6,957 nucleotides of DNA. Origin: Mageeibacillus sp. UBA5439 (lineage in GTDB: Bacteria; Bacillota; Clostridia; Saccharofermentanales; DTU023). The notes beneath the pieces were generated by a model. That model made no database searches, had not been told where the DNA came from, and saw nothing but the letters and a program-made list of their open reading frames with translations. The stretch covers positions 1 through 6,957 of the forward strand of contig DIRJ01000021.1 of the NCBI GenBank assembly GCA_002427505.1, read 5' to 3'. Shown here piece after piece: positions 1 to 6,191 of this stretch; position 1 is the first letter of the stretch; each line of letters starts with the position of its first letter. A program made the translations under genes and the position numbers.

Positions 1-503
1 CCCTCTTCGCCGGCAGTGAGGTGTTCAGCTATCGCAAGTGCAGCAGCATCTGAATTTTGCAGGATCATTCTCAGGGCAAGGTAACGAAAAGGCAAAGTCA
101 TGCCCCTTTCCAGACCAAAGTTCGAATTAACCTCAAATGATGCGAGGTCCGCTACCTGAGCGGAGATACTGATCAGCTCATCAGGACCGATTTTTTCTGC
201 GCTGACCAGCAGAGCCATTAAGCGTGAAGCTGCCGGAATTTCTAAAGGGATATCCGCATTATGACTATAAAGGAGAGGACGCTCGGGTGCGTTGACAACC
301 AGACCTGCAGGTAAGTCAAAGGACGGCACAAAGGCAGCTGCCATGCTTTCACTGTCGCCATCTGCGGCTGCGACGGTTTGCGCCTTTAGAAACAAAAGGC
401 CTGTCAGCATGCTGAAGATAGTGATGAAAACAAGAAAGATCAGAGCAGTTTTAACGAAGTATGCTACTCTCTTATGCTTTTGAAAGTGAGCTTTGCCCGC
501 CAT
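1..503 (-). CDS. Degenerate S11-type D-Ala-D-Ala carboxypeptidase-like protein (partial, probable pseudoenzyme)
   Basis: The 5' part of a minus-strand gene (167 complete codons) that continues past the left edge. The ATG at 503-501 is preceded by AAAGGA about 7 nt upstream. The N-terminus has a basic stretch (HKR, residues 10-12), a hydrophobic segment at about 16-39 and a possible signal peptidase site after AAA (45-47), so the protein is exported or membrane-anchored. The following sequence resembles the N-terminal half of DacA/DacF-type penicillin-binding proteins: LLYSHNAD (77-84) fits the 'vLyekN' strand, PAASRLMALL (90-99) fits PASxTKxMTALL, and ILQNSDAAALAIAEHL (147-162) fits LLxSGNDAAxALAE. 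In this alignment the nucleophile motif SxxK reads AASR (91-94) and SxN reads QNS (149-151). An active transpeptidase-type enzyme is therefore unlikely; a binding or structural role in the cell wall is inference. The KTG region lies outside the window. Family assignment is fairly likely, function unknown. Confidence 0.72.
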   Translation of the reverse strand, partial: MAGKAHFQKHKRVAYFVKTALIFLVFITIFSMLTGLLFLKAQTVAAADGDSESMAAAFVPSFDLPAGLVVNAPERPLLYSHNADIPLEIPAASRLMALLVSAEKIGPDELISISAQVADLASFEVNSNFGLERGMTLPFRYLALRMILQNSDAAALAIAEHLTAGEE

Positions 504-566
504 TACAGCATCCTTTCACAAGATATATGTCAATGATAGGGTCTTTTCATTTAAGAAGCAATAATG

Positions 567-572
567 ATTATA
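567..572 (-). promoter_or_regulatory. Candidate -10 box for the leftward gene
   Basis: On the minus strand this reads TATAAT, a perfect -10 hexamer, 63 nt upstream of the leftward start codon. No good -35 (TTGACA-like) lies 16-18 nt upstream, so this is only a candidate promoter in the divergent spacer 504-621. Confidence 0.35.
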
Positions 573-581
573 TGCTAAAAT
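573..581 (+). promoter_or_regulatory. Candidate extended -10 for the lipoprotein gene
   Basis: TGCTAAAAT fits an extended -10 (TGn plus a TATAAT-like hexamer, 5 of 6) and lies 40 nt upstream of the GTG start of the rightward lipoprotein gene. A -35 is poor (TTAAGA at 551-556, spacing 19). It directly abuts the candidate leftward -10, so the two promoters would compete or be co-regulated. Inference only. Confidence 0.3.
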
Positions 582-621
582 TAGAGCGAAATCCTGGATA
601 CGAAGGAGATAAAAAGACCTG

Positions 622-1953
622 GTGTCATTCAATAAATTATCATCATCATATAAAAGCAGATCTGCTATTCGCTTTATAAGTGTAATTTTTGCAGTTATTT
701 TTATGCTGTTGCCGCTGCTGGCCTGTGATTCTGATGAGCCTGAAGCTACAACACGGGATGCAGCTTACGGAGCATTCGGAAAAGAATTCGCTGAGACCTT
801 GGCACATAACTATCCCCGGCGTATAGCCGGATCGGATCAGGAAGCAGAAGCAGCTCAATACATCTTCGATCAACTTGCCCTAATGGGCTATACACCGGAG
901 AAACAGAGCTTTACATTTTTTCAGGGCAGTACATCGCGGAACTCACAAAATGTCATTGCCAGACTGAGTGGATCAGGTTTTAGCTATTCACCTCAGTTCG
1001 AACAAGATCGGTCAGAAACAGCTCCGGATAGGGTTGATGATAGAATTTTGATAATCGGAGCCCATTATGACACGCCTGACTTCACTCCGGAGGCAGATGA
1101 GAATGGCGAACCGGTGCGTAATACAGCAGATGGTATCCACAATAATGCTTCCGGTGTCGCTGCGGTTATGACAGCAGCAAAGCAGATGCTGCAGGAACAA
1201 CCCGGTTATGATATTCAGTTTGTATTTTTTGGCGCGGGAAGCAGGCAGCAGGAAGGAGCACAGGCCTTTTTGGCTTCTCTTTCAGACAATGAGCTGAAGC
1301 GGGTTGATGCTATGGTCAACATTGGCCCGATCTATGCAGGCGATAAAGTTTACGCCCATGCAGGACAGAATTCCGTTAGATCAGGCTCTGAAAAGAGCTA
1401 TGAAATGCGCCGGAAACTCTATCAGGTCACAGATATTTTCTTTGACTATGTGCTTAACACTCAGAACAATTACGCTGTTTTTACCAATCAGACCGACTAT
1501 TACATGCCCTATACTCCCAGCGGAGCTGGTGGAGAACAAATGGGACTTTATCGGGAATGGACGGTAATAGAGTCTGATCACACACCTTTCGACCGGGCCG
1601 GTATACCGATTGTGTTCATGGAGTCGGGTGACTACGATGTGGCAGAGAGTGACCTGGGTCAGGAGAATACCAGCCCCCGCTTTGCACCCACCAACGGAAT
1701 GATCTCGGGGAGCTTGTTCGATGAGAGTGACTATCTGGAAGAATTCTTCCGCACAGTGGAACAAGATGCCTATATGGACATGCTCGCAAGGGAAGGGCAG
1801 GACAGTAGTATCACTGAAACAACCGGGACAAAAACTCAGGAGGATGAAGAGGAAACAGATGAAGACCGGCTGACAAAACGGATCAATAATACTGCTTTCA
1901 TACTGGTTCAACTAACAAGGCGCGGACCGATCGACTATGTTTTTGATCAATAA
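622..1953 (+). CDS. Lipoprotein of the M28 zinc-peptidase fold, probably catalytically inactive
   Basis: A 443-residue envelope protein. The GTG start gives a complete lipoprotein signal: basic region (K11, R13, R17), hydrophobic segment about 18-33 and lipobox LLAC with C35 as the predicted lipidated residue. The next in-frame Met (28) would destroy the signal. The SD AAGGAG (603-608) is 13 nt from the GTG, longer than usual. Residues about 50-335 follow the M28 aminopeptidase fold: GAHYD (146-150), NNASG (174-178), FVFFGA (200-205) and SDHTPF (318-323) with GIPIVFME. Compared with active M28 enzymes, His148 and His320 remain, but the bridging Asp is Asn174, the catalytic and ligand Glu-Glu pair is Gly206-Ser207, and the ligand Asp after 'vN' is Gly235. 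At most a damaged metal site is left, so a peptide-binding or scaffold role is more likely than hydrolysis. The C-terminal tail has an acidic stretch (about 407-415). It lies 36 bp upstream of the NfeD gene and may share its transcript. Confidence 0.82.
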   Translation: MSFNKLSSSYKSRSAIRFISVIFAVIFMLLPLLACDSDEPEATTRDAAYGAFGKEFAETLAHNYPRRIAGSDQEAEAAQYIFDQLALMGYTPEKQSFTFFQGSTSRNSQNVIARLSGSGFSYSPQFEQDRSETAPDRVDDRILIIGAHYDTPDFTPEADENGEPVRNTADGIHNNASGVAAVMTAAKQMLQEQPGYDIQFVFFGAGSRQQEGAQAFLASLSDNELKRVDAMVNIGPIYAGDKVYAHAGQNSVRSGSEKSYEMRRKLYQVTDIFFDYVLNTQNNYAVFTNQTDYYMPYTPSGAGGEQMGLYREWTVIESDHTPFDRAGIPIVFMESGDYDVAESDLGQENTSPRFAPTNGMISGSLFDESDYLEEFFRTVEQDAYMDMLAREGQDSSITETTGTKTQEDEEETDEDRLTKRINNTAFILVQLTRRGPIDYVFDQ

Positions 1954-1989
1954 ATATTTGCCTGCTAAGCTTAACGAGGAGAACTAATC

Positions 1990-2559
1990 ATGCTAACTTA
2001 TTTACTAAACGTGACGATACTGGGCATCAGCGACTGGATTTTTTGGCTTTTTATTGCTGTGCTGGCCAGTGTTATTGAAATCAGTACCCTCAATCTTGTA
2101 TCAATCTGGTTTATTGCTGCAGCAATAATTACTGTAGTTGTCAGCTTGCTGGGGGCATCTCTGGCCTTGCAGTTAGTGATTTTCTTTTCAGCGTCTGTGA
2201 TTGGCCTGTTGATATTCATTTTTGTAGTCAGACCGAGATATATGAAAAATGGCGGCAGAACAGTAGCGACCAATGCCGATCGCATCATCGGCAAAGTTGG
2301 CATTGTCACGGAAACTATCGATACTGAAATCGGCCGTGGTCTGATTCGTGTAGATAATCAAATCTGGAGTGCCCGCTCTGAAGATGAGGAAGATATTATC
2401 GAACCAGGTGCGGAAGTCCTTATTTTGACGATCAGAGGAGTTAAGGCCGTAGTAAAACGTTATCAGAGAAGCGGTCAGTTACAGGAAGATGCAGAATGCA
2501 GGGAAGAAGGGCAAAAGCCTGATGCTGTTATGGGAGATGACACAGCCGAGGCTCCGTAA
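1990..2559 (+). CDS. NfeD-like membrane protein, short form with OB-fold domain
   Basis: A 189-residue protein with three hydrophobic segments (about 16-32, 36-54 and 58-80) and then a soluble domain (about 99-157) of the NfeD OB-fold type: IIGKVGIVTE, a 'GxGLIRVDNQIWSA' strand pair, and a closing 'V.I..IRGVKAVVKR'. The start ATG has AGGAG 8 nt upstream. It lacks the N-terminal ClpP-like serine protease domain of long NfeD proteins, so it is the short form. Short NfeD proteins are typically encoded beside SPFH proteins and are thought to interact with them at the membrane through the OB fold. The next gene is such an SPFH protein, which supports the call. The C-terminal tail (about 160-189) is acidic and probably unstructured. 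The biochemical role is not settled for the family. It is about 36 bp downstream of the M28-like lipoprotein gene. Confidence 0.88.
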   Translation: MLTYLLNVTILGISDWIFWLFIAVLASVIEISTLNLVSIWFIAAAIITVVVSLLGASLALQLVIFFSASVIGLLIFIFVVRPRYMKNGGRTVATNADRIIGKVGIVTETIDTEIGRGLIRVDNQIWSARSEDEEDIIEPGAEVLILTIRGVKAVVKRYQRSGQLQEDAECREEGQKPDAVMGDDTAEAP

Positions 2560-2567
2560 TATAAGTA

Positions 2568-2595
2568 TTGTCAAAAAAATGAAATTGCAGATAAA
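2568..2595 (+). promoter_or_regulatory. Candidate promoter in the NfeD-SPFH spacer
   Basis: TTGTCA (2568-2573, 5 of 6 to the -35 consensus) is followed after 16 nt by GATAAA (2590-2595, 4 of 6 to TATAAT). It lies in the 117-bp spacer between the NfeD and SPFH genes and could give the SPFH gene its own transcript. No terminator hairpin is visible in this spacer, so read-through from the upstream gene is also likely. Confidence 0.3.
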
Positions 2596-2676
2596 CTGTT
2601 TTTAAAGACTATTTGAAAATTCACATGGAGATATATTGCAAAGCAAGTATCACCAATAGAAATGAAGGAGAAAACT

Positions 2677-3639
2677 ATGAGCTTAATTTATACAGTCCTC
2701 CAAACTGGACCAGCAGGTGTCTGGGAAATGATTGTACTGATGGCAGTTATACTTTTTATTTTCCTGATCGTGATCAAAAATGTACGCGTTGTACCACAGG
2801 CTAATGTCTATGTGATCGAGCGCCTGGGCACATATAAGGCCACCTGGCAGGCAGGAATTCACATGAAGCTTCCTTTTGTCGACCGCATTGCCCGCAGGAT
2901 TTCTCTGAAAGAACGAGTAGCTGACTTCCCGCCCCAGCCTGTTATTACTAAAGATAACGTTACAATGCAAATTGACACAGTCATCTTTTTTCAAATCGTT
3001 GACCCCGTGCTTTACAGCTATGGCATTGAGAATCCGATTATGGCTATAGAAAATCTTACAGCTACTACCTTGCGTAATATTATTGGTGACCTGGAATTGG
3101 ACGAAACACTTACTTCCCGCGATGTTATTAATACCCGCATGCGCGTGACGCTGGACGAGGCTACTGACCCCTGGGGAATCAAAGTGAACCGTGTCGAATT
3201 AAAAAATATTCTGCCACCGCAAGATATTCAGACAGCGATGGAACGCCAGATGAAGGCTGAGCGTGAGAAGCGCGAGAGCATTTTGATTGCTGAAGGTCAG
3301 AAAGAAGCGGCGATCCGTGTGGCGGAAGGTGAAAAAGAAGCAGCTATCCTGCGCGCTGATGCCAGGAAGGAAACTGCCATTCGCGAGTCTGACGGTGAAG
3401 CTCAGGCTATTCTGAACTTGCAGGCGGCCACTGCCAAAGGCCTGCAGATGATCAAAGATGTGCAGGCAGATGATTCCTTGATCGCTCTTAAGAGCCTGGA
3501 AACATTTACCAAGGTTGCTGACGGACGCGCCACCAAGATTATAATTCCCTCAGAAATTCAGGGTTTAGCCGGTCTGGCCGTTTCTGTGAAAGAACTGCTG
3601 GCTGATACTGACACTTCTGCAGACAAAGATAACGACTAA
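2677..3639 (+). CDS. SPFH/band 7 (stomatin, QmcA-like) membrane protein
   Basis: A 320-residue stomatin/prohibitin/flotillin-type protein. The chosen ATG has AAGGAG (2665-2670) 6 nt upstream; an in-frame ATG 15 bp earlier overlaps that SD and is unlikely. One N-terminal membrane segment (about 17-34) is followed by the band 7 domain (about 36-190), with VYVIERLGTY (44-53), GIHMKLPFVDRI (60-71), TKDNVTMQID (91-100) and GIKVNRVELKNI (167-178). After that comes an alanine- and glutamate-rich coiled coil (about 186-250) with repeated 'AEGxKEAAI' units, and a C-terminal segment (about 265-308) with IIIPSEIQGLAG. Family members form large ring or cage-like oligomers at the membrane and are linked to microdomains and to control of membrane proteases. 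Partnership with the NfeD protein just upstream is expected. The subfamily is QmcA/paraslipin-like; the exact role here is unknown. Confidence 0.93.
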   Translation: MSLIYTVLQTGPAGVWEMIVLMAVILFIFLIVIKNVRVVPQANVYVIERLGTYKATWQAGIHMKLPFVDRIARRISLKERVADFPPQPVITKDNVTMQIDTVIFFQIVDPVLYSYGIENPIMAIENLTATTLRNIIGDLELDETLTSRDVINTRMRVTLDEATDPWGIKVNRVELKNILPPQDIQTAMERQMKAEREKRESILIAEGQKEAAIRVAEGEKEAAILRADARKETAIRESDGEAQAILNLQAATAKGLQMIKDVQADDSLIALKSLETFTKVADGRATKIIIPSEIQGLAGLAVSVKELLADTDTSADKDND

Positions 3640-3659
3640 GAGTCATAGTGCAGACTCTT
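3638..3659 (+). repeat. Hairpin between the SPFH gene and hemW
   Basis: AAGAGTC (3638-3644) and GACTCTT (3653-3659) form a perfect 7-bp stem with an 8-nt loop. The left arm begins within the SPFH stop codon. No U-run follows, so it is not a standard intrinsic terminator. It may protect the 3' end of the upstream message or slow read-through into hemW. Confidence 0.45.
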
Positions 3660-3679
3660 GCAAGGTAATTAATTAGATA

Positions 3680-4873
3680 ATGTCACAGCTGAAAATACCG
3701 AATTCGCTGACAGGAACAGTAAGTTCGCTCTACATTCATGTGCCTTTTTGCCAGAGCAAGTGCCATTACTGTGACTTTTACAGCATCAGCACAGCTGACA
3801 GCAGGCTCTTGCGCCTCTGGCATGAAAGGGTCCAGGTGGAATTACAGCGTTTGCAGCGGGAGGCCGAAAGCAATGGCGTCACAATACTTCCATTAAAAAC
3901 AATCTATTACGGCGGTGGTACGCCGTCATTACTGCCCTTCGAGTTCCTCAGTGAGGAACTCGAACTATGCAGGCAACTTTTTGGTCTGGCAGAGGATGCC
4001 GAGATCACACTGGAGGCAAATCCTGAGCAAATCAAGTCAGAAAAGATAGCTGCTGACTGGCTGTCGATCGGTTTCAATCGTTTAAGCATCGGTTTGCAGA
4101 GCGCTTCGGATCATTTGTTACGTGTAATGGGGCGCAGGCACAGCAGAGAAGATGCCTTTCAGGCCGTAACATTTGCTCACCAGGCCGGGTTTCGCAATAT
4201 TTCTCTGGACTTAATCAGTGGCTTGCCCGATGCTCACATGTCGGATATTGAAGATACGCTGGCATTCATTGCTGCCTTGCCCCTGACGCATCTTTCCTGT
4301 TATGCGCTGGACGTGCCTTCCCACACCCGCTTTGCAGAAATGCTGGCGGCGGACAGCGGCCGCTTCCCGGATGATCGTCTGGAGAGAGAGATGTTTCATC
4401 GCATCCGGGAAGTGCTTATTGACAGGGGCTTTAAGCACTATGAAATCAGCAATTTTGCTCTGGAGTCCTTCCAGTCACGTCACAACACTGTTTACTGGCG
4501 CGCAGAGCCGTATCTGGCGGCCGGACCGGCTGCCAGCAGTTATCTGGCCGGTATCCGGCGCAGCAACCCTGACTCTCTTCTGGAATGGAGCAAGACAGTT
4601 CTGGAGCAGGGTCCCTTTTCTGCAGAAAATATTACTGAAATCATTACTGAAGATGAGGCCCGCCGTGAAAGCATCCTGCTGGGACTGCGGCTGTTATCAG
4701 GTGTGAACGCCGGTGACTTTCAGCAGCGTCATGCCATAGATTATCGTCATCTCTTTGCAGCTCAGATTGAAAAATTAAGTCAGGCAGGATTGCTGGATTT
4801 TGATGGTGAAACTTTGCGTTTGACACGCGAGGGAGAGGACTTCTGCAATATAGTTTTTCGTGAATTTGTCTGA
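3680..4873 (+). CDS. hemW: HemW-type radical SAM protein (haem chaperone family)
   Basis: A 397-residue radical SAM protein. YIHVPFC with CxxxCxxC (C24, C28, C31) would bind the [4Fe-4S] cluster, and no fourth Cys follows, as expected for HemW rather than oxygen-independent coproporphyrinogen oxidase HemN. GGGTPS (78-83) is the SAM-binding glycine motif; EANPE (112-116) and GFNRLSIGLQS (131-141) are conserved family strands. HNTVYW (268-273) matches the HNxxYW motif diagnostic of HemW, and a HemN C-terminal domain follows to the end. HemW binds haem and inserts it into respiratory proteins; it lacks coproporphyrinogen oxidase activity in studied cases. One oddity is GPAASS (282-287) where the family usually has GPGAHS. 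No other start is available: a TAG lies at 3674-3676, and the SD is weak (AAGG, 14 nt away). In many Bacillota hemW sits directly upstream of hrcA, as here. Confidence 0.92.
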   Translation: MSQLKIPNSLTGTVSSLYIHVPFCQSKCHYCDFYSISTADSRLLRLWHERVQVELQRLQREAESNGVTILPLKTIYYGGGTPSLLPFEFLSEELELCRQLFGLAEDAEITLEANPEQIKSEKIAADWLSIGFNRLSIGLQSASDHLLRVMGRRHSREDAFQAVTFAHQAGFRNISLDLISGLPDAHMSDIEDTLAFIAALPLTHLSCYALDVPSHTRFAEMLAADSGRFPDDRLEREMFHRIREVLIDRGFKHYEISNFALESFQSRHNTVYWRAEPYLAAGPAASSYLAGIRRSNPDSLLEWSKTVLEQGPFSAENITEIITEDEARRESILLGLRLLSGVNAGDFQQRHAIDYRHLFAAQIEKLSQAGLLDFDGETLRLTREGEDFCNIVFREFV

Positions 4874-4941
4874 TCCTGCACTAATGCGAAGAAGACTTCA
4901 AATTTGATTCATAATGCGCCATTTTTGTTTTATTTAAAGCG

Positions 4942-4967
4942 TTGACACTCAGTAATGTGAGTGTTAA
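4942..4967 (+). promoter_or_regulatory. Degenerate second CIRCE-like inverted repeat
   Basis: TTGACACTC (4942-4950) and GAGTGTTAA (4959-4967) are inverted repeats of each other with one mismatch. They match the CIRCE half-sites at 7 of 9 and 8 of 9 positions. The spacer is 8 nt instead of 9. The left arm contains the whole -35 hexamer, so HrcA binding here would block RNA polymerase directly. Whether HrcA binds it is unproven. Confidence 0.5.
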
Positions 4968-4970
4968 ATT
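4942..4970 (+). promoter_or_regulatory. Sigma-A-like promoter of the hrcA-grpE-dnaK operon
   Basis: TTGACA (4942-4947) is a perfect -35 hexamer. After 17 nt comes TAAATT (4965-4970), or with a 16-nt spacer TTAAAT (4964-4969), each 4 of 6 to TATAAT. Transcription would start around 4976-4980, inside or at the edge of the CIRCE element, the typical arrangement for HrcA-controlled operons. Confidence 0.75.
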
Positions 4971-4974
4971 ATGT

Positions 4975-5001
4975 TTAGCACTCGGAGACATAGAGTGCTA
5001 A
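4975..5001 (+). promoter_or_regulatory. CIRCE operator (HrcA binding site)
   Basis: TTAGCACTC (4975-4983), a 9-nt spacer and GAGTGCTAA (4993-5001) match the CIRCE consensus perfectly in both arms and in spacing. It lies just downstream of the promoter and 11 nt before the hrcA ribosome binding site. HrcA, helped by GroEL in studied species, binds it to repress the operon until heat or protein-folding stress. Confidence 0.97.
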
Positions 5002-5026
5002 ATTTTTGAAAAAGGAGGGAAGATTC

Positions 5027-6148
5027 ATGGATGACCGTGCAAAAATGATTCTACAGGCTATTGTTAACAGCTATGTGGAGATTTGTGAGCCGATCGGTTC
5101 TAAATATCTGGTAGACAAATATAACCTTAACCTTTCCTCCGCGACAGTGCGCAACGTCATGTCCTGGCTGGAGGAAGAGGGCTACTTGGAAAAACCACAT
5201 ACTTCTGCAGGCAGAGTGCCTTCGGATAGAGGTTACCGCGCCTATGTCAATAATTTATCTTTTCTGCCCCAGGTTCCCCAGAAGAAACAGGAAGAATTTC
5301 GTGATTATCTAGATCAGCGGATAGACGAGGCCTCAGAGCTGCTCATCAGAGCTGCCGACTTTCTTTCTGAGCAGACGACCTTTGTCTCCATAGCCTTGTC
5401 TCCGGATTATGGCTCTGCGAGTATCCAGCAGCTTAAGATATTAATGATTGAGCCGGGTTCAGCCTTGGTGGTGGTTGTGTTTCTGGCGGGTATTGTTCAT
5501 GATCGTTTGATTCGTGTCTCTGAGCTTCTGGATGCAGACCAGCTGAATCGGATTGGCAATGCAGTAGAAAACGCTGTTAAAGGCAAAGCACTGAAGGACA
5601 TTACTCTGGTAACGGTTACTGCAGCAGCGGAAGATACGGATATACCGGAAGCTTTACTGCAGCAGGTTGCCTATGAAACGTATACCAGTATCAAGCAGAT
5701 GGATAGTCTTGACGTTTATATGGATGGCTTGCATCGCTTGCTGGGCCAGCCGGAATTTCATGATATTGATAAAGCGCAGCGTTTTTTTCACGCAATCAAT
5801 AAGCCGCAAGTCGTAGCCGGCTACATGAGCGAGATACAGAGAGAAGAAGAAAGCAGGCAAACAGAACTGAGGCAAAGCGAAGAGTCGGATTCTGCTTTTC
5901 CCGGTGAAGTGCAGGGAAGCGAAGGCAGCGGTCAAAAGAATGATGCCTATATGCTGCGGATTGGCCAGGAGATAGCCTTACAGGGACTTGAAGATATGTC
6001 ATTTATATCGACAGTGTATCGTTTTTCAGATAAGATCTCCGGTCAGCTGGCAGTAATCGGTCCCAAGCGTATGAATTATGGAGAAATAATTTCTCAAATA
6101 CAGTTCATCAATAGAGCTTTATCAGAAACTACTGAAGAACTGGAATGA
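5027..6148 (+). CDS. hrcA: Heat-inducible transcription repressor HrcA
   Basis: A 373-residue HrcA. The chosen ATG has a strong AAGGAGG (5012-5018) 8 nt upstream; an in-frame TTG at 5006 would overlap that site. The N-terminal winged helix-turn-helix shows EPIGSKYL (21-28), LSSATVRNVM (36-45), LEEEGYLEKPHTSAGRVP (48-65) and the signature GRVPSDRGYRAYV (62-74). The GAF-like regulatory domain includes LKILMIEPGSALVVVV (136-151), and the end carries the conserved VIGPKRMNY (343-351). It represses CIRCE-controlled chaperone genes, here its own operon, and is kept active by GroE in studied species. A Glu/Ser/Gln-rich stretch at about 269-307 looks like an extra hydrophilic linker within the C-terminal half, which makes the protein longer than the usual ~340 residues. 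grpE follows after 43 bp on the same transcript. Confidence 0.96.
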   Translation: MDDRAKMILQAIVNSYVEICEPIGSKYLVDKYNLNLSSATVRNVMSWLEEEGYLEKPHTSAGRVPSDRGYRAYVNNLSFLPQVPQKKQEEFRDYLDQRIDEASELLIRAADFLSEQTTFVSIALSPDYGSASIQQLKILMIEPGSALVVVVFLAGIVHDRLIRVSELLDADQLNRIGNAVENAVKGKALKDITLVTVTAAAEDTDIPEALLQQVAYETYTSIKQMDSLDVYMDGLHRLLGQPEFHDIDKAQRFFHAINKPQVVAGYMSEIQREEESRQTELRQSEESDSAFPGEVQGSEGSGQKNDAYMLRIGQEIALQGLEDMSFISTVYRFSDKISGQLAVIGPKRMNYGEIISQIQFINRALSETTEELE

Positions 6149-6191
6149 GATTGTCAATATTACTTGCAGTGGGAAAGAAAAGGAGTAGTGA

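Noticed and set aside
192..203. A literal S-x-x-K (SAEK, residues 101-104) in the S11-like protein, which could suggest an intact active site
   Set aside because: By alignment it falls ten residues after the expected nucleophile position, in the helix that normally reads like 'ALLxLEK', so it is most likely coincidental.
461..679. A 72-codon + strand frame across the divergent spacer
   Set aside because: It overlaps the start of the leftward gene and the start of the lipoprotein gene, and has no plausible SD before its ATG.
1381..1911. A 176-codon open frame on the minus strand inside the M28-like gene
   Set aside because: It is fully antisense to a gene with clear domain motifs, has no convincing ribosome binding site and its translation resembles no known family.
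4302..4706. A 134-codon + strand frame inside hemW
   Set aside because: It overlaps conserved radical SAM coding sequence in another frame and has no family features.
4874..4941. Possible terminator between hemW and hrcA (T-rich stretch near 4922-4934 and repeated TAATGCG)
   Set aside because: No GC-rich hairpin precedes the T-run; the TAATGCG copies are direct repeats and do not form a stem.
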